Source: Sycobia sp. Sy_11
Lineage: Eukaryota; Arthropoda; Insecta; Hymenoptera; Epichrysomallidae
DNA: 64,000 nucleotides
Direction of reading: 5' to 3'
NCBI GenBank assembly: GCA_018907035.1
Contig: JACCIC010000166.1
Span: forward strand, 141,501-205,500
Below the pieces are notes generated by a model that saw nothing but the letters and a program-made list of their open reading frames with translations, made no database searches and was not told where the DNA came from. The position numbers were made by a program, and so were the translations under genes. This document shows, in pieces, positions 61,898 through 64,000 of the stretch; the stretch's first letter is position 1; each line of letters starts with the position of its first letter.

Positions 61898-63034
61898 TTA
61901 TATATACACTTTTATATTACTTTGTTAGGAAATAATTTTTATCATAACATAATTAAATTATATTCAATATATTCTTATATATTGAATATCATATTTTTTA
62001 CTTCATCTTTTGTTTATATAATTCTTTTTTAAATATCTCTTTGCAGAATTATTACGAGTCAAATCAAACCGAGACTGGCGCGAACTGTATCAGTATCTAA
62101 ATATGTCAGTAATCATTTTCTATTATCAATAAGATTTGATGATTGATCTATAGTTACATCATTTTCTATAAAATCTTGGATTGCTCACCTCGAACCCAAG
62201 ACTTGCTCTAAAATAGGAAGATCTGTAAAGCATTAACCCTTTTTCTATAATATAAAATAAATATATAAATTTCACGCTAGTTTCATGTTTTGACTGTCTC
62301 AGTTTAATCCATCGTTTGCAGATTCATTAATCGCTAAACACTATTTAATATTTCGTGAATCAATGTGCAAAGCTTGGAGTTGACCATAGTGAAAAATCTA
62401 AGAAATAGAGGCAAGTTCGATCTTATTCTTAATCATCTACTAATCAGGGAAAAATCGTTTCAACTATCAGTTTATATGTATTTCTTAATAATTAAATACT
62501 AATTTTATCAATTTAAATTTACTAATCATCGTACAAAATAATTGTTATGAATTCGATAAGATATTTATCTTATATGGAATAAAAATAAATTTTTAGTTTA
62601 TTTATTTGTTTTTGTTTAAAAGAAAACGATTTTTCCCCTATTTGCCTTTTTTTATACACACATTTCTTAATTTTTCACGCCAAGTAATGCTATTTGCAAT
62701 TCTTGCAGCATGGTTTTTTTATTTTTGTTTTTTGGTCTTCGCGCAGTGACGCTTCAGTCGTCTTTGGTAGAGGCGTTACAGTGCGTTTTGTTTCCTCAAA
62801 GTTTCACATCGAGTATCAAAACATGCTTTTGTGTACATGTTAGGTTCACTCTTTCTTTTGTAACATATCTGTTCCCTGAGTCGGTAATACAACCTTGTCA
62901 GTCTTTACCTATATTAATATTTTTCTTACAGATCAACTGCTATTCTTTTTATTTTTAGTGATTACCACACTTCAGGCAAAACAGTCGAAATCTCAGTTCT
63001 AGAAAAGGCAAACGTCAAATATATATATTTACAT

Positions 63035-63042
<8 letters not shown>

Positions 63043-63097
<55 letters not shown>

Positions 63098-63100
63098 ATA
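63043..63100. repeat. (TA)n microsatellite
   Basis: TA at 63043-63083 with a short TTTA interruption, then a further TA run. Confidence 0.93.
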
Positions 63101-64000
63101 ATTTATTTATTTATTTATGTTTTATATATTATCTTCAAAACACTCTTCAATAAGTCAAAATACGAAGAGCTTTTAAATCTTATCACTATATAAAATATAT
63201 ATAACGAAGACGACGTTGCACTTCAAATTTACAAAAGATATATAGAAGCACTTTGCGATCACATCCGAAAAACGAAAAGCGCAACTATTCGTTTTTGGCC
63301 TACACATTGTCCTTTCTTATATAAACATGACTCTATATTCTTATTTGAATTAAAAAAAAGAAAAATAGCCATGCAAATTCTTCTAAACAATTTTTTTTTG
63401 CAATAATATCAGGTGCGTAAAAGATTACATATATCAAACTTAAATTTTGTTTACAAGAACAATTGTTGTAATTTTTCTTATATTATACGGAAACAAGAGT
63501 GGCTTTCAAGAATTTCACAAAGAAACAATATTAATTTTAAAAGTGGTTTAAATAGTAATAGTATCAAATTAACAAATATTATCGATAGCTTTAAATGTAA
63601 CCCAAAATTGAATTAATGAACTAATAGGGAAAAATAAACTAATGACAAGCTCCGCATAGCAGAAGATGAATAGATACTTGAACTAGGCACTAAATGTAAA
63701 TAATGAACGTCTTCTGGAAGAGGTTCAGAGATAATAATGATCTTTATACAATCTTAAATTCGTAGAGGCATCTATACGGAGATCCATACACGCATATTAT
63801 TGTATTTTTATGTACACACTTTCTAAAAGTACTGAGATAGGAATGATGCATCGATTCACGTCTCCGGAGCGAATCTCAAGAAGGCAGCGGTTATATTTAT
63901 AATTAGGATATACGGCATCGAATATTCCCATACATTCTTTTCAAAAATATCTCGAAATAATTATAACAATTCCTCAACAATCAATAAATGTATTTCAAAC

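Larger units (their letters stand above)
58561..64000. other. AT-rich flank upstream of Lam, no gene recognised
   Basis: 5.4 kb of very AT-rich sequence with TA microsatellites at 61777-61821, 61843-61886 and 63043-63083. A slightly less AT-rich patch lies at 62700-62960, and another at 63830-63900 near the right edge. Neither gives a recognisable protein. No RNA gene seen. Confidence 0.6.

Noticed and set aside
62710..62958. 82-codon plus-strand hydrophobic frame in a less AT-rich patch
   Set aside because: No signal peptide or domain that I can name, and no supporting splice context. The patch may be a decayed insertion but evidence is too thin.

Overview
This window is animal nuclear DNA, almost certainly insect and probably hymenopteran. 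The genes are split by GT-AG introns, exons are GC-rich against very AT-rich introns, and perfect dinucleotide microsatellites are unusually dense. The proteins read as an insect MEF2 and an insect B-type-like lamin. The placement in Hymenoptera (possibly a chalcidoid wasp) is inference from composition and protein style, not a direct observation.

Two protein-coding genes can be reconstructed exon by exon. Mef2 lies on the + strand: eight coding exons run from the ATG at 7611 to the stop at 17811 and encode about 480 residues, or 497 if a second in-frame donor in exon 6 is used. Its non-coding 5' sequence begins upstream of the splice acceptor at 7546, so the promoter lies further left. A CpG-rich island at about 620-1560 with two perfect MEF2 consensus sites is a candidate control region. 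Lam (nuclear lamin) lies on the - strand: eight coding exons run from the ATG at 57926 to the stop at 33516 and encode 604 residues ending in the CaaX box CRLM. A 17.3-kb first intron separates the head/coil-1 exon from the rest.

Layout: 1-7546 Mef2 upstream and 5' non-coding; 7547-17811 Mef2; 17812-33515 a 15.7-kb tail-to-tail region between the two convergent stop codons, holding the 3' UTRs, many microsatellites, a GC-rich CAG-repeat patch (19021-19296) and two diverged copies of one dispersed repeat; 33516-57926 Lam; about 57927-58560 Lam 5' flank with a CCAAT box; 58560-64000 AT-rich sequence with no recognisable gene.

The two proteins are not in one pathway. MEF2 is the myogenic MADS-box transcription factor and lamin builds the nuclear lamina. 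Their convergent arrangement makes 3' transcript overlap the main way they could interact here. I found no CRISPR array, no intact transposon, no convincing tRNA or rRNA gene, and no novel multi-gene system. The more interesting signals are regulatory or structural: the paired MEF2 sites, the alternative exon-6 donor, the CAG patch, a 140-bp imperfect hairpin and a coding-like scrap in Lam intron 1.
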